This document shows, in pieces, positions 5,638 to 6,761 of a DNA stretch of 6,761 nt. The notes under the pieces are model-generated. The model searched no databases. It saw nothing but the letters and a program-made list of their open reading frames with translations, and was not told the DNA's origin. The translations under genes and the position numbers were made by a program. Location: NCBI GenBank assembly GCA_002162915.1, contig MABB01000037.1:985-7745 (forward strand). Direction: 5' to 3'. Source of the stretch: Rhodospirillales bacterium 47_12_T64 (lineage in GTDB: Bacteria > Pseudomonadota > Alphaproteobacteria > Kiloniellales > Kiloniellaceae). Within the stretch, counting starts at the first letter, position 1; the number at the start of each line of letters is the position of its first letter.

Positions 5638-5946
5638 ATGGCCGTGAATTTTGCTGATGCTGTTAATGCTTATAATCAGGCTGCTGGTAAAGCTAAAACA
5701 GATTTGGGAAAAAATGATGATCCTCTGGGAGAGGATTTTGCATCAACCTTGCGTGGCATTGCGACTGAAACCCTGTCAACGATGCAAACTGCGGAAAATA
5801 AAACCATATTAGCTGCTGCAGGTAAGGCCGATGTGACAGAGGTCGTAACTGCAATGGCAGAAGCTGAAGTGACACTGCAGACAGTTGTTGCTGTTCGTGA
5901 TAAAGTTGTTCAGGCTTATCAGGAAATACTTAGGATGCCTATCTGA
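5638..5946 (+). CDS. fliE: Flagellar hook-basal body protein FliE
   Basis: FliE is the adaptor that joins the MS ring and export gate to the rod, and is the first protein exported. The 102-residue product agrees with family length and pattern: a flexible N-terminus (about 1-30), then a helical body with FASTLRGIATETLSTMQTAE, and the highly conserved C-terminal half DVTEVVTAMAEAEVTLQTVV followed by AVRDKVVQAYQEILRMPI, where the Val-Arg-Asp-Lys-Val and Ala-Tyr-Gln-Glu residues are diagnostic. The ATG at 5638 has AGGA at 9-nt spacing. It sits 29 bp after flgC and 57 bp before fliQ; the fliE-fliQ gap holds the fliQ ribosome-binding site and no visible terminator, so the operon probably runs on. 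Confidence 0.98.
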   Translation: MAVNFADAVNAYNQAAGKAKTDLGKNDDPLGEDFASTLRGIATETLSTMQTAENKTILAAAGKADVTEVVTAMAEAEVTLQTVVAVRDKVVQAYQEILRMPI

Positions 5947-6003
5947 ATGGGACTTGCTTTTACAATTCTGGTAAGCAGGTGTCGTTAATGTTGAGGATGG
6001 GGA

Positions 6004-6270
6004 ATGAGCGAAACTGAAGTTGTCGAATTTGGACGTGAAGCCGTATGGGTCATGTTAAAAATGAGCTTGCCTGTTCTAATGGTTGCTCTATTGGTCGGTC
6101 TGATTGTTTCGTTATTTCAAGCTTTGACACAATTACAGGAAATGACGATAACTTTTGTCCCTAAAGTCATTATTATCAGCCTTACTCTCATTGCAACTGC
6201 GCCTTACATGTCTCAAACTCTGGGCACTTTTACCGAACAGATTATGGACCGTATCGTGTCTTTAGGATAA
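6004..6270 (+). CDS. fliQ: Flagellar export gate protein FliQ
   Basis: FliQ is a small membrane protein, present in four copies, that packs around the FliP/FliR core of the export gate. The 88-residue length is exactly usual. It has two membrane hairpin helices, at about 16-40 (LKMSLPVLMVALLVGLIVSL) and 49-70 (FVPKVIIISLTLIATAPY), joined by the family loop QALTQLQEMTITFVPK (39-54), which contains the Gln-x4-Gln-Glu and Pro-Lys residues conserved across flagellar and virulence type III systems. The ATG at 6004 has GAGGA at 6-nt spacing. fliR starts 3 bp after the stop codon, so the two are almost certainly co-translated. Its operon partners are rod genes, while fliP lies on the opposite strand behind csrA. 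Confidence 0.98.
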   Translation: MSETEVVEFGREAVWVMLKMSLPVLMVALLVGLIVSLFQALTQLQEMTITFVPKVIIISLTLIATAPYMSQTLGTFTEQIMDRIVSLG

Positions 6271-6273
6271 GGC

Positions 6274-6761
6274 ATGTTATATGATCTTCTTCCTTCTGGC
6301 ATATATGCTGTCCTGATAATATTCACGCGCGTTGGTAGTGCAATGCTATTGCTGCCGGGCTTTGGGGAGTCGTACGTTTCTCCAAGAGTGCGTTTGGGAT
6401 TAGCTATTCTCGTTTGTCTCGTAATTGCACCTGTTCTGTCACCCAAGATACCTCCATTTCCAGAAAACATTTCTGATTTGGGGTTGTTGATTTTTGGGGA
6501 GGCATTGATCGGTATTTTTATGGGGACCATTGCACGAATGTTTCTAAGTGCAACGGCCTCGGCTGGAATGATAGCGGCAAATATGTCTTCCCTTGCAAAC
6601 GCCTTGGTGCAGGACCCCGTTTCAGCTCAGCAAGCATCCATTATGGGTACATTTATGACGGCGATTGCGATCGTCTTGATTATGGTGCTGGACATCCATC
6701 ACCTTTTTATTCTTGGACTAGTGGATAGCTATGAGCTCTTTATTCCGGGGCAACCGCTGCC
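6274..6761 (+). CDS. fliR: Flagellar export gate protein FliR, 3' end missing
   Basis: FliR is the single-copy gate subunit that completes the FliP5-FliR helical core of the flagellar export channel. The frame starts at ATG 6274 (AGGA inside the fliQ end, 6-nt spacing) and remains open to the right edge, giving 162 residues of an expected 250-260. The family landmarks are clear: a first span with FTRVGSAMLLLPGFGESYVS (17-36) followed by PRVRLGLAI, a second span ending in IAPVLSP, the LLIFGEALIGIFMGTIARM segment (70-88), the conserved SAGMIAANMSSLANALVQDP block, and a span followed by LDIHHLFILGLVDSYELFIPG. The missing part would hold the last membrane spans. By usual gene order, flhB would follow beyond the window. 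Confidence 0.97.
   Translation, partial: MLYDLLPSGIYAVLIIFTRVGSAMLLLPGFGESYVSPRVRLGLAILVCLVIAPVLSPKIPPFPENISDLGLLIFGEALIGIFMGTIARMFLSATASAGMIAANMSSLANALVQDPVSAQQASIMGTFMTAIAIVLIMVLDIHHLFILGLVDSYELFIPGQPL

Overview
The window is a flagellar gene cluster from a Gram-negative bacterium, most probably an alphaproteobacterium of the Rhodospirillales type. The grounds are a long TPR protein beside fliP, a free-standing FlhB C-terminal-domain protein ahead of fliO-fliP, the order flgB-flgC-fliE-fliQ-fliR, and a CtrA-like box (TTAA-N7-TTAA) in front of flgB. Base composition is moderate (mid-40s % G+C by eye). The genus cannot be named from the sequence.

Layout. From 1 to 2253 (+) is the 3' part of a large TPR-repeat protein, cut by the left edge. 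It converges on a leftward group that reads, in transcription order (- strand): csrA (4504-4271), an FlhB-like export-switch domain protein (4167-3766), an uncharacterised small helical protein (about 3800-3453), fliO (3449-3165) and fliP (3111-2359). Divergent from csrA, across about 230 bp of regulatory DNA, a rightward operon reads flgB (4735-5139), flgC (5198-5608), fliE (5638-5946), fliQ (6004-6270) and fliR (6274 to the right edge, incomplete). There is no gene-free stretch over 300 bp.

How the genes work together. FliP, FliQ and FliR form the membrane gate of the flagellar type III export apparatus, and FliO helps assemble the FliP part. FliE, FlgB and FlgC build the base of the rod on top of that gate. 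The FlhB-like protein and its small neighbour are probably export accessories. CsrA is an RNA-binding post-transcriptional regulator commonly tied to motility.

The gene content is conventional. The interest lies mainly in control sequences: (a) a hairpin showing a GGA loop, close to the CsrA SELEX consensus, over csrA's own ribosome-binding site; (b) a CtrA-like box placed over the -35 region of a TATAAT hexamer before flgB; (c) a fliO-fliP intercistronic inverted repeat bounded exactly by the fliO stop and fliP start, which could hide the fliP ribosome-binding site; and (d) a 12-bp palindrome abutting the flgB ribosome-binding site, with flgB starting at TTG. I saw no mobile element, CRISPR array, tRNA or rRNA, and no strong candidate for a wholly new system.
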